Shown here piece by piece: positions 51,732 to 59,335 of a stretch of DNA of 64,000 nucleotides. The stretch comes from Taklimakanibacter sp050251035 (GTDB taxonomy: Bacteria > Pseudomonadota > Alphaproteobacteria > Rhizobiales > Aestuariivirgaceae): the NCBI GenBank assembly GCA_050251035.1, contig JBFWNN010000025.1, positions 1 to 64,000 on the forward strand, given 5' to 3'. Within the stretch, counting starts at the first letter, position 1, and each line of letters opens with the position of its first letter. The position numbers and the translations under genes were made by a program. The notes beneath the pieces are model-generated. The model worked only from the letters and a program-made list of their open reading frames with translations, was not told the DNA's origin and searched no databases.

Positions 51732-53125
51732 CAGAGGAACCCGTCCTTCCTGAGATCGTCCATTGTGGCGGTGATGCTCATGCGCAGGATCTCGCCGATC
51801 TCCTCGATCTGGGACACGTCGAGGGTGAGGGGCGGCGACAGGATGTTCAGGTGTCCGAGCGGGCGGACGATCAGGCCGCGCTTCTGGCAGTTCTGGGCGA
51901 TGCGCTTGCCGACATTGGCTTCCGTCGGCAGCAGCGCCTTGGTCGCCTTGTCGGCGACATTCTCGATGCACATCATGAAGTGGCTGCCGCGCACCTCGCC
52001 AACGAGGTCGAGGGCCTCCAGCTGCTTCAGGGTTTTCTCGAAGACCGGGCCGGTCTTGCGCACGCGCTCGCAGATCTTCTCGCGCTCGATGATCTCGATG
52101 TTCTTGAGGCCGGCGGCGCAGGCGGCCGGGTGACAACTGTAGGTGAAGCCGTGAAAGAAGGCGCTGCCGGGCGCGCTGATGACGTCGAAGATCTCTTCCG
52201 ACACGATGGTGGCAGAGAGCGGCTGATAGCCGGACGAGATGCCCTTTGCCGTGCAGATGATATCCGGCGTCACGCCGAACTTGTCGAAGGACGCGAACAT
52301 GTGGCCGAGCCGGCCGAAGGCGGTGACGACCTCGTCGGAAATATAGAAGATCCCGTATTTGCGGCAGAGGTCGTAAGTGCGTTTGTGATAGCCCTTGGGC
52401 GGCACGATCACCCCGCCGGCGCCCATGATGGGTTCGGCGATGAAAGCGGCGACATTGTCGGGGCCGAGCTTGAGAATGGCATTCTCCATCTCCTCGATGA
52501 GGAAATCGAGGAAGCCCGCTTCACTCACCGCTTCGGGGCGGCGGTAGCTGTGCGGAGCCGAGAGATAATGCACGAGGTCGGTGGCGCCGTCCCAGCCCGC
52601 CTGGTAGACGGGACCGGTCAGCGCAATGGTGAGGTGGGTGCTGCCGTGATAGGCGTGCTGGCGCGAAAGGATCTTCTTGCGATAGGGCTTGCCGATGCGG
52701 TTGAAGTAGTGATGCACCATGCGCACGGCCGAATCGTTCGCCACCGACCCGCCGGTGCCGAAGAACACATGGTTCAGCCTGCCGGGCGCGAGGCTTGCAA
52801 GTTTCGCGGCGAGCGCCGAAGCCGGCTTGTTGGTCAGGTTGTTGAACGCCGAGTAGAAAGGCAGCTCGCGCAATTGCCGGGCGATCGCCTCGATGATCTC
52901 TTCGCGGCCATAACCGACATTGACGCACCAGAGGCCGCCGATGCCGTCATAGAAGCGGTTGCCGTCGGCGTCGATTACGTGGACGCCGTCCGAACCGGCC
53001 ATCACCGTGCAGCCTTCCTCCCGGTTGACGGCCAGACTGGAGAAAGGATGAATAAGATGGGCGCGGTCCTGCTCCCAGGCCTCGTGGGCCGATTGTTCAT
53101 AGTTGGTGGGCGAGATTTTATCCAT
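51731..53125 (-). CDS. Class III aminotransferase, putrescine/omega-amino acid type (SpuC-like)
   Basis: A 464-residue PLP-dependent transaminase. The PLP lysine is Lys294 in CTAKGISSGYQPL, with ISDEVVTAFGR (Asp binding the PLP nitrogen) and FGTGGSVANDSAV for phosphate binding. The overall pattern (LPFYSAFNNLTNKPA, AYHGSTHL) resembles SpuC-type putrescine-pyruvate aminotransferases. As the first gene of a polyamine uptake operon it probably takes the amino group from imported putrescine or a related diamine; the exact substrate is inferred from this context. Confidence 0.85.
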   Translation of the reverse strand: MDKISPTNYEQSAHEAWEQDRAHLIHPFSSLAVNREEGCTVMAGSDGVHVIDADGNRFYDGIGGLWCVNVGYGREEIIEAIARQLRELPFYSAFNNLTNKPASALAAKLASLAPGRLNHVFFGTGGSVANDSAVRMVHHYFNRIGKPYRKKILSRQHAYHGSTHLTIALTGPVYQAGWDGATDLVHYLSAPHSYRRPEAVSEAGFLDFLIEEMENAILKLGPDNVAAFIAEPIMGAGGVIVPPKGYHKRTYDLCRKYGIFYISDEVVTAFGRLGHMFASFDKFGVTPDIICTAKGISSGYQPLSATIVSEEIFDVISAPGSAFFHGFTYSCHPAACAAGLKNIEIIEREKICERVRKTGPVFEKTLKQLEALDLVGEVRGSHFMMCIENVADKATKALLPTEANVGKRIAQNCQKRGLIVRPLGHLNILSPPLTLDVSQIEEIGEILRMSITATMDDLRKDGFL

Positions 53126-53272
53126 GGCTCACTTCATCTGTTTGGGGACGAGAGGCCGGCTCTCTGCCGAGCCGTGTCCAGCGGCCGCACTACATGGCAT
53201 CATCCAGTCTGCCACCCTCCCAAGTGAATGGACTCACCTTCCCCTCTAGGGCATCCTCGAAGAGGGCTTGAA

Positions 53273-53288
53273 TACCCCTTTGGGGGTA
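53273..53288. promoter_or_regulatory. Perfect dyad upstream of the LuxR-type regulator gene
   Basis: TACCCC and GGGGTA flank TTTG (16 bp in all), ending 13 bp before the regulator start and inside the divergent spacer shared with the polyamine operon (53126-53301). Perfect symmetry and position suggest an operator, possibly for the regulator itself. Inference. Confidence 0.5.
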
Positions 53289-53301
53289 ACGGGAGGGTGA
53301 G

Positions 53302-54351
53302 ATGGGCAAGTTCGGGATCGGAGACGCGGAAGCCGCGACGATGGTGATTGGCCAGATTGCGCAAGCCTTGGGCACGCCAAGGTTCCACCGCGGGATCCTG
53401 GACGTCGTGCGCGCGGTGTTCCCCAGCGACTTCGCCCAAGTCTATCAGATCGAGCGGGACGGCCGCGCCGTGTGCATCGACCCGTGCGATACGCCCGAGA
53501 AACATTGCAAATCCTATGTGAGCGAATTCAGCCGCTATTGTCCGTTCTCGCGCTATTGGCAAAGCACCGCCCGGCCCGGGGTCGTGACGATGAACGAAGT
53601 GCGCAACCACGACTATGATTTCGGCAACTACTTCACCGATTTCTACGATCCGATCGGCCTGGTCGACGAGATCGGCGTGCTCCTGCCTTCGCCTGGGCGG
53701 CGCACGGTCGCACTCTTCATGGAACGATCGAAGCGGTTTTCGGACGAGGCGCCCGACGCCGTGCGCATGCTCTATTCCGCCATCGCCCGGCTGCACCGGA
53801 CGAATAACCAGCTGCTGTTCCGGGCGGCGGTGGCTCGCACCGCGCGCGGCGCATCGCCCAATGCGGTCTGCATCCTCGACCGGACCGGCGAGGTCGTGTT
53901 CGCCAACCGCGAATGGCGGCAGGCCTGCCAGCGCGACCGGTCTCTCGAACCTCATGCCAAAGCCACGCTCCCTCCCGGCGATATGAGCCTCGAGATCGAT
54001 GGTGGCCGGATGTTCGCCAGCACGCTCGACGACTGGTTTCCGATCGCGCCCGGCGGCCGGCTGTGCGTCCTCAGCTATGCAAACCTCAGGAGCAGCCTGC
54101 CGGCGCTGAAGCGGTCGTTCCTGGCCGGCCATGTCAGCAAACGTGAACATGAGATCATTTGCGCGATTCTCGACGGCTATCCCACCCAGGCGGTCGCCGA
54201 GCGGCTCGGCTGCGCGCCGCAGACCGTCAAGGCCCACAAGAAGCGGATCTACCGGCGGCTCGACATCACGACCGAGCGTGAAATTTTCCTGATGTTCCTC
54301 GAACATCTGCAGGGCCGTAGCCCGAGCCTCCCGGCGGTCGAGCTGAACTGA
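53302..54351 (+). CDS. LuxR-family transcriptional regulator with Cys-rich N-terminal region
   Basis: A 349-residue regulator. The C-terminal LuxR/GerE helix-turn-helix spans about residues 278 to 340: VSKREHEIICAILDGYPTQAVAERLG then APQTVKAHKKRIYRRLDI. The N-terminal 250 residues match no sensor domain I can name; four Cys (58, 62, 69, 80) cluster there and could bind metal or sense redox, and a PAS-like segment (about 188 to 250) is possible. There is no phospho-acceptor domain. It diverges from the polyamine operon and is its likely regulator. Confidence 0.8.
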   Translation: MGKFGIGDAEAATMVIGQIAQALGTPRFHRGILDVVRAVFPSDFAQVYQIERDGRAVCIDPCDTPEKHCKSYVSEFSRYCPFSRYWQSTARPGVVTMNEVRNHDYDFGNYFTDFYDPIGLVDEIGVLLPSPGRRTVALFMERSKRFSDEAPDAVRMLYSAIARLHRTNNQLLFRAAVARTARGASPNAVCILDRTGEVVFANREWRQACQRDRSLEPHAKATLPPGDMSLEIDGGRMFASTLDDWFPIAPGGRLCVLSYANLRSSLPALKRSFLAGHVSKREHEIICAILDGYPTQAVAERLGCAPQTVKAHKKRIYRRLDITTEREIFLMFLEHLQGRSPSLPAVELN

Positions 54352-54532
54352 CCTGGCTGTGAGCTCTCAATAGGTGGTCCGCTAAATAGGCGATCGAGAC
54401 GCACCCCCTGTTTGGCGGGCTCAAGGATGTGATCGCTTCGTCAAGTGGTCTGCCAAAATTGCTCTAAAGCGGACGTTTTTGACTGTCCACTCGATTGCTA
54501 GTCTAGCCATCTCAGACGATCCGAGGTGCGCC

Positions 54533-55288
54533 TTGACTACCAGACTGTCCGTCAATGTGAATGCCATCGCCTTCCTGCGCAACCGGCGCAATCTGCCCTG
54601 GCCCAGCGTCGAGGGGCTGGGGCGCATCGCCCTGCAGGCCGGCGCCTATGGGCTCACCGTGCATCCAAGGCCCGACGAGCGGCATATCCGCAAGAGCGAT
54701 GTCGGAACCTTGCGCGACATGATCCGCAAGGACTTTCCGGGGCGGGAATACAACATCGAAGGCTATCCCGACGCCCAGTTCATCAAGCTGGTGAAAGAGG
54801 CGAAGCCCGACCAGGTGACGCTGGTGCCCGACGATATCGGGCAGGCGACGTCCGATCACGGCTGGGACATCGAAGCGCACAGGAGCTTCCTCACCGATGT
54901 CATCGGTGAGTTCAAAGCCAGCCGGCTCAGGGTGTCGCTGTTCGTCAATGCCGAACCCGATCTGCCGCGTCTCGCCAGTGAAGTCGGCGCCGACCGCGTC
55001 GAGATCTATACCGGCCCCTATGGCGGTGCCTTCGAGAAGGGTTCGATGGAGCGTGAATTCCGCAAGGTGGTCGAGACCGGCAAGGCGGCGGAGAAGGCCG
55101 GCGTCGGCCTCAATGCCGGGCACGACCTCACGCGCGAGAACCTGCCGCGCCTGGTGGCGGCCCTGCCCAATCTGCTCGAAGTCTCGATCGGCCATGCGAT
55201 CACCTCCGATGCGCTGATGTTCGGCATGGCGGAAACCGTCCGTCTCTTCCGCACGGCCTGCGGCGATTTGAGAAGCGAAGCCGCATGA
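54533..55288 (+). CDS. pdxJ: Pyridoxine 5'-phosphate synthase
   Basis: A 251-residue TIM-barrel enzyme that condenses aminoacetone phosphate with deoxyxylulose phosphate to form vitamin B6. Signatures are LSVNVNAIAFLRN, LTVHPRPDERHI and the downstream VTLVPDD, EIYTGPYGGAF and LNAGHDLTREN loops. The start is taken as TTG at 54533 because GAGG lies 6 bases upstream and the protein then begins TTRLSVNVN, as in relatives; an upstream TTG at 54479 would add 18 atypical residues. Start-codon choice is an inference from alignment. Confidence 0.9.
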   Translation: MTTRLSVNVNAIAFLRNRRNLPWPSVEGLGRIALQAGAYGLTVHPRPDERHIRKSDVGTLRDMIRKDFPGREYNIEGYPDAQFIKLVKEAKPDQVTLVPDDIGQATSDHGWDIEAHRSFLTDVIGEFKASRLRVSLFVNAEPDLPRLASEVGADRVEIYTGPYGGAFEKGSMEREFRKVVETGKAAEKAGVGLNAGHDLTRENLPRLVAALPNLLEVSIGHAITSDALMFGMAETVRLFRTACGDLRSEAA

Positions 55289-55324
55289 AATAATGTCGGC
55301 GGCGGCATTCCGGGGAATACATCC

Positions 55325-55957
55325 ATGACAGCCAGCCTGATCACGCTCGTGACCATCGGTTTCGTGCAACTGCTGGCGGTCATCAGCCCGGGCCCGAGCT
55401 TCCTCATCACGGCGCAGACCGCCGTGGCGCGATCGCGCCTCGACGGCATCAAGATCGCGCTCGGGCTCGGCGCCGGCACCTTCGTCTGGTCGACTGCGGC
55501 GCTGCTCGGTCTCAATGCGTTGTTCCGGCTGCATCACTGGCTGTTCGTCGGCATGAAGATCGCGGGCGCGCTCTTCCTCCTGTGGATCGCCATCCAGATC
55601 TTCCGCCATGCCAAGGCGCCCATCGAGATGAGCAAGGGCAATGGCGAGGCGGCGAAGCGCAATCCGTTCGTGCGCGGTTTCCTCACCCAGATCTCCAATC
55701 CCAAGGTCGCCGTCTTCTTCGGCTCGATCTTCGTCGCCATGCTGCCGCAGGACGTGCCGGCCTGGATGGTCGTCGCGCTCATCGCGATCGTCACCGCCAA
55801 TGAGGTTGTCTGGTACACGCTGGTGGCCCTGTGCTTCGGCTCCGGCCCGGTGCGACGCTTTTATCTCGGCGCCAAGGCCTGGATCGACCGGGTCACCGGC
55901 CTGTTCCTGGGCGCCTTGAGCCTCCGGCTGCTCCTGCGCGCCGGCGATACCGCTTGA
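55325..55957 (+). CDS. LysE/RhtB-family amino-acid exporter
   Basis: A 210-residue inner-membrane protein with five or six helices. The LysE-family start LLAVISPGPSFLITAQTAVARSRLDG is present, as are LGAGTFVWSTAALLGL and FLTQISNPKVAVFFGSIF. Members export amino acids such as lysine, threonine or homoserine lactone; the substrate is not assignable. It stands 36 bp after pdxJ. Confidence 0.85.
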   Translation: MTASLITLVTIGFVQLLAVISPGPSFLITAQTAVARSRLDGIKIALGLGAGTFVWSTAALLGLNALFRLHHWLFVGMKIAGALFLLWIAIQIFRHAKAPIEMSKGNGEAAKRNPFVRGFLTQISNPKVAVFFGSIFVAMLPQDVPAWMVVALIAIVTANEVVWYTLVALCFGSGPVRRFYLGAKAWIDRVTGLFLGALSLRLLLRAGDTA

Positions 55958-56067
55958 CTGTAAAATAACTAATTATATCAGCTGCTTATAGGCGTATTTC
56001 CGGGCGGAATGGATCGGCCGGCGACGCGTATATGGGGGGCGCGAGGGGCTTCCGGAAAGGAAGCACC

Positions 56068-56259
56068 ATGCACAGGGCAAAGACAGTCGATGGGGTGACC
56101 GCGGGTGTGGTTTTCAGGCTGACGCGGCGCATCCACAGGCTCAAGGCGCAGGGCCGGACCGGCCATGACCTCACGGCGCTCAACGACCACCTGCTGCGCG
56201 ATCTCGGCGTCATGCGCGTCGATATCGACCATGTGGTCAACGGCAGGCGGCGGCCTTGA
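56068..56259 (+). CDS. DUF1127 small basic protein
   Basis: A 63-residue protein. The DUF1127 core is visible as RRIHRLKAQGRTGHDLTALNDHLLRDLGVMRVDIDHVV. Relatives in alphaproteobacteria are small arginine-rich proteins; some are known to affect RNA turnover and phosphate or carbon metabolism. AAGGAAG lies about 6 bases before the ATG at 56068; an in-frame start at 56032 is unlikely. The 110-bp upstream gap is unusually AT-rich near 55960-55990. Confidence 0.8.
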   Translation: MHRAKTVDGVTAGVVFRLTRRIHRLKAQGRTGHDLTALNDHLLRDLGVMRVDIDHVVNGRRRP

Positions 56260-56382
56260 TCAAACCGGCATTGCCTGACCTGCGCTCGGCCTCTATTGGC
56301 TTCGGCATAACAGCGGACGCGCTTCTCCCCAGCATGACGGAAATGGCGAGGTTCATCTGCCTGAGCCATGGAGACGCGCGCG

Positions 56383-57591
56383 GTGAAGCCGCTCGACATA
56401 GCGATAGCAGGATGCGGACCGGCGGGCCTCGCCGCGGCGTTGGCACTCGCCCGGACCGGCCATAGGATATGCCTCTTCGACCAGTTCGATGCGCCGCGGC
56501 CGGTGGGCTCGGGGCTCATGATGCAACCCGCTGGCCTCGCCGCGCTCGACTGGCTGGGCCTCGGCGACAATCTGCGCCAACTGGGAGCGCCCATCGATCG
56601 CTTGTTCGGGCGCGAGGTCCGGTCCGGCCGCGTCGTCCTCGATGTGCGCTACCAGGCGCTGGGCAACGGCAAAAGGGGTCTCGCGGTGCATCGCGCGGCG
56701 CTGTTCTCGGTTCTTTTCGATGCGGTCGGGGCGGCGGACATCGCCGTCGAAACCAAGGTGAAGATCGGCGCGATCGATCGCGCCTCAGGACGGCGCCCGG
56801 CGCTGATCGCCGGCGGGGGACGGCGCTTCGGGCCCTTCGATCTCGTCATCGACGCGCTCGGCAGCCGGTCACCCCTCATCGGTGAAGCGGCCGCGCCGGC
56901 CACGCGCCGGACCCTCGCCTATGGGGCATTGTGGACGACACTGCCCTGGGTCGCCGGCGCCTTCGATGAGCGGGCGCTCGAGCAGCGTTATGACAAGGCA
57001 TCCGTCATGATCGGGGTGCTGCCGGTCGGGAAGCGTTTCAGCGGCGACGGCCCGCAATCGACCTTCTTCTGGAGCTTGAAGACAGAGGACCATGCGCGCT
57101 GGCGGGCGGAAGGGCTCGCCCGCTGGCGCGACGAGGTCGCGCGCCTGTGGCCGGCGGCCGATGCGCTCGTCGCCCATATCAACGACCCCGATCAGATGGT
57201 GCTCGCCTCCTATGGCCATCACACGCTGCCTCTGCCGTTCGGCGACCGCATCGTCTTCGTCGGCGACAGCGCCCATTCGACCAGCCCGCAATTGGGGCAG
57301 GGGGCCAATATGGCGCTCCTCGATGTGCGGGCCCTGGCGCTCGCTCTGGAGCGATCGGCGACGGTCGCGGAGGCGCTTGCGCTCTATGCCAAAGCGCGGC
57401 GGCTGCATGTCCGGCTCTATCAGCTCATGAGCTTGATATTCACGCCCTTCTACCAGTCGGACAGCCATCTCCTCCCTGTCCTCAGGGACTGGCTCGCGGC
57501 GCCGGCGAGCCGGGTGCCGCCCATGGCGCGAGGGCTCGCCCGCATCGTCTCGGGGGAGGTCGGGCTCGGCCCGGAATTGCGAGTCGTTTGA
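56383..57591 (+). CDS. FAD-dependent monooxygenase-like oxidoreductase (UbiH/PHBH fold)
   Basis: A 402-residue flavoprotein of the p-hydroxybenzoate hydroxylase fold. It has the FAD motif IAGCGPAGLAAALAL at the start, an acidic ribose-binding turn LFDQFDAP, and the second FAD motif GDSAHSTSPQLGQGANMALLD. The DG fingerprint is modified to LVIDALGSRS. Substrate unknown. The start is taken as GTG at 56383, where GGAG lies 8 bases upstream; ATG at 56368 is the alternative and adds five residues. Confidence 0.82.
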   Translation: MKPLDIAIAGCGPAGLAAALALARTGHRICLFDQFDAPRPVGSGLMMQPAGLAALDWLGLGDNLRQLGAPIDRLFGREVRSGRVVLDVRYQALGNGKRGLAVHRAALFSVLFDAVGAADIAVETKVKIGAIDRASGRRPALIAGGGRRFGPFDLVIDALGSRSPLIGEAAAPATRRTLAYGALWTTLPWVAGAFDERALEQRYDKASVMIGVLPVGKRFSGDGPQSTFFWSLKTEDHARWRAEGLARWRDEVARLWPAADALVAHINDPDQMVLASYGHHTLPLPFGDRIVFVGDSAHSTSPQLGQGANMALLDVRALALALERSATVAEALALYAKARRLHVRLYQLMSLIFTPFYQSDSHLLPVLRDWLAAPASRVPPMARGLARIVSGEVGLGPELRVV

Positions 57592-57672
57592 ATCGCTTGG
57601 CCGGGGCGGCTAAGGCCCTTTCTAGGCGGGCGAGCCTTTCCCGGGCGGGATTGACCCATGCGCCGAACGCGC

Positions 57673-57700
57673 TTGCCTTTGGGACACCGATCTCTATTGT
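57673..57700 (+). promoter_or_regulatory. Possible ilvC promoter
   Basis: TTGCCT (57673-57678), a 16-base spacer and TATTGT (57695-57700), 60 bp before the ilvC start. The 169-bp gap around it (57592-57760) holds no gene and no leader-peptide-like frame of the kind seen before ilvB. Confidence 0.35.
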
Positions 57701-57760
57701 GCGCGCCGGTTTTGCGGGTTTGGTCCCGTGTCCTCAATTTGTCAGCGAGAGGGAAGTCTC

Positions 57761-58780
57761 ATGCGCGTTTACTATGACCGGGATGCCGACGTTAATCTGA
57801 TCAAGGGCAAGAAGGTCGTCATCGTCGGCTATGGCAGCCAGGGCCGGGCGCATGCCCTCAATCTCAAGGATTCGGGCGCCAAGAACCTCGCCGTGGCGCT
57901 CCGCCCGGGATCGGCCACCGCCAAGAAGGCCGAGGCCGACGGCCTCAAGGTCATGACGGTCGCCGAGGCCGCCAAATGGGCCGACCTCATGATGATGGCG
58001 ACCCCGGACGAGCTCCAGGCCGATATCTGGAGAGACGAGATCGCCGGCAATATCCGCGACGGTGCGGCGATCGCCTTCGCCCATGGCCTCAACATCCATT
58101 TCAACCTGATCGAACCCAAGAAGACGATCGACGTCCTGATGATCGCTCCCAAGGGCCCCGGCCACACGGTGCGCGGCGAATATCAGAAGGGCGGCGGCGT
58201 GCCCTGCCTCATCGCCATCCACCAGGATGCCTCGGGCAATGCCCACGACCTGGCGCTGTCCTATGCCTCGGCGATCGGTGGCGGCCGTTCCGGCATCATC
58301 GAGACGACCTTCAAGGAAGAATGCGAAACCGACCTGTTCGGCGAGCAGGTGGTGCTCTGCGGCGGCCTGGTCGAATTGATCCGCGGCGGCTTCGAGACGC
58401 TGGTCGAGGCGGGCTACGCCCCGGAAATGGCCTATTTCGAGTGCCTGCACGAGGTCAAGCTGATCGTCGACCTCATCTATGAAGGCGGCATCGCCAACAT
58501 GAACTACTCGATCTCCAACACCGCCGAGTTCGGCGAATATGCGACGGGCCCCCGCATCATCACCGACGAGACGAAGCAGGAGATGCGCCGTGTGCTGAAG
58601 GATATCCAGACCGGCAAGTTCACGTCCGAATGGATCCGCGAATGCAAGGCCGGCCAGCCGAGCTTCAAGGCCATCCGCCGCGTCAATGACGCCCATCCGA
58701 TCGAGGACGTGGGCGAGAAATTGCGCGCCATGATGCCGTGGATCGCCAAGAACAAGCTCGTCGACAAGACCCGGAACTGA
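57761..58780 (+). CDS. ilvC: Ketol-acid reductoisomerase (class I)
   Basis: A 339-residue NADPH- and Mg-dependent enzyme that isomerises and reduces acetolactate in Val/Leu/Ile synthesis. The Rossmann motif is VIVGYGSQGRAHALNL, with cofactor-determining residues in the RPGSATAKKA loop. HGLNIHF, PKGPGHTVR and the metal-binding ETDLFGEQVVLCGG and CLHEVKLIVDLIYEGG complete it. The start at 57761 follows GAGAGGGAAG. It uses the product of ilvBN located 10 kb away, and is followed after 6 bp by a GNAT gene. Confidence 0.95.
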   Translation: MRVYYDRDADVNLIKGKKVVIVGYGSQGRAHALNLKDSGAKNLAVALRPGSATAKKAEADGLKVMTVAEAAKWADLMMMATPDELQADIWRDEIAGNIRDGAAIAFAHGLNIHFNLIEPKKTIDVLMIAPKGPGHTVRGEYQKGGGVPCLIAIHQDASGNAHDLALSYASAIGGGRSGIIETTFKEECETDLFGEQVVLCGGLVELIRGGFETLVEAGYAPEMAYFECLHEVKLIVDLIYEGGIANMNYSISNTAEFGEYATGPRIITDETKQEMRRVLKDIQTGKFTSEWIRECKAGQPSFKAIRRVNDAHPIEDVGEKLRAMMPWIAKNKLVDKTRN

Positions 58781-58786
58781 CTCGAA

Positions 58787-59257
58787 ATGGACGCGCCGCC
58801 GCTTGTGATCAGGCCGGCGGCGCGCTCCGATGTCGAATTCCTGACTGGCCTCGCCATGCGTTCGAAAGCTTCGCATGGCTATGATGCGGCCTTCATGGCG
58901 CAGTGCCGCGAAGAACTGGCTGTTCATCCGCACACTCTGAGCCAGCGCGATGTGTGGCTGGCCGAGAAGGACGGCGCGATCATCGGCTTCTTCGCGCTCG
59001 AGCCGCCGGCGGACGGCGTCTGCGAGGTCAATCCGATCTTCGTCGAGCCCGATCTGCAGCAGGGCGGTGTGGGGCGTACGCTCTGGCGCAAGCTCGAGGA
59101 ACGCACCCGGTTCGCCGGCGCAAGTGCGATCGGCCTCGATTCCGATCCCAATGCGGTCGGCTTTTACGAGAAGATGGGGTGCCGGATCACCGGCTGGTCG
59201 CCGTCCGGCTCCATTCCCGGCCGCATGCTGCCGCGGATGGAGAAGAAGCTGGACTGA
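58787..59257 (+). CDS. GNAT-family N-acetyltransferase
   Basis: A 156-residue GNAT domain. VNPIFVEPDLQQGGVGRTLW carries the acetyl-CoA loop (QQGGVG), and SIGLDSDPNAVGFYEKMGCRITG-type sequence forms the C-terminal half (IGLDSDPNAVGFYEKMG). The start is 6 bp after ilvC, so co-transcription is likely. The acceptor substrate is unknown. Confidence 0.8.
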   Translation: MDAPPLVIRPAARSDVEFLTGLAMRSKASHGYDAAFMAQCREELAVHPHTLSQRDVWLAEKDGAIIGFFALEPPADGVCEVNPIFVEPDLQQGGVGRTLWRKLEERTRFAGASAIGLDSDPNAVGFYEKMGCRITGWSPSGSIPGRMLPRMEKKLD

Positions 59258-59335
59258 CGAGGGCCACGAGCGGTGTGGCTGATCGTAAAAAGAATGGTAT
59301 TGCGGCAGCCCCGATAACGGGATTGAATTGCGCGC

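Noticed and set aside
54352..54532. Possible small gene between the LuxR-type regulator and pdxJ
   Set aside because: No frame with a ribosome-binding site and coding-like composition is visible; it holds only the pdxJ upstream region.
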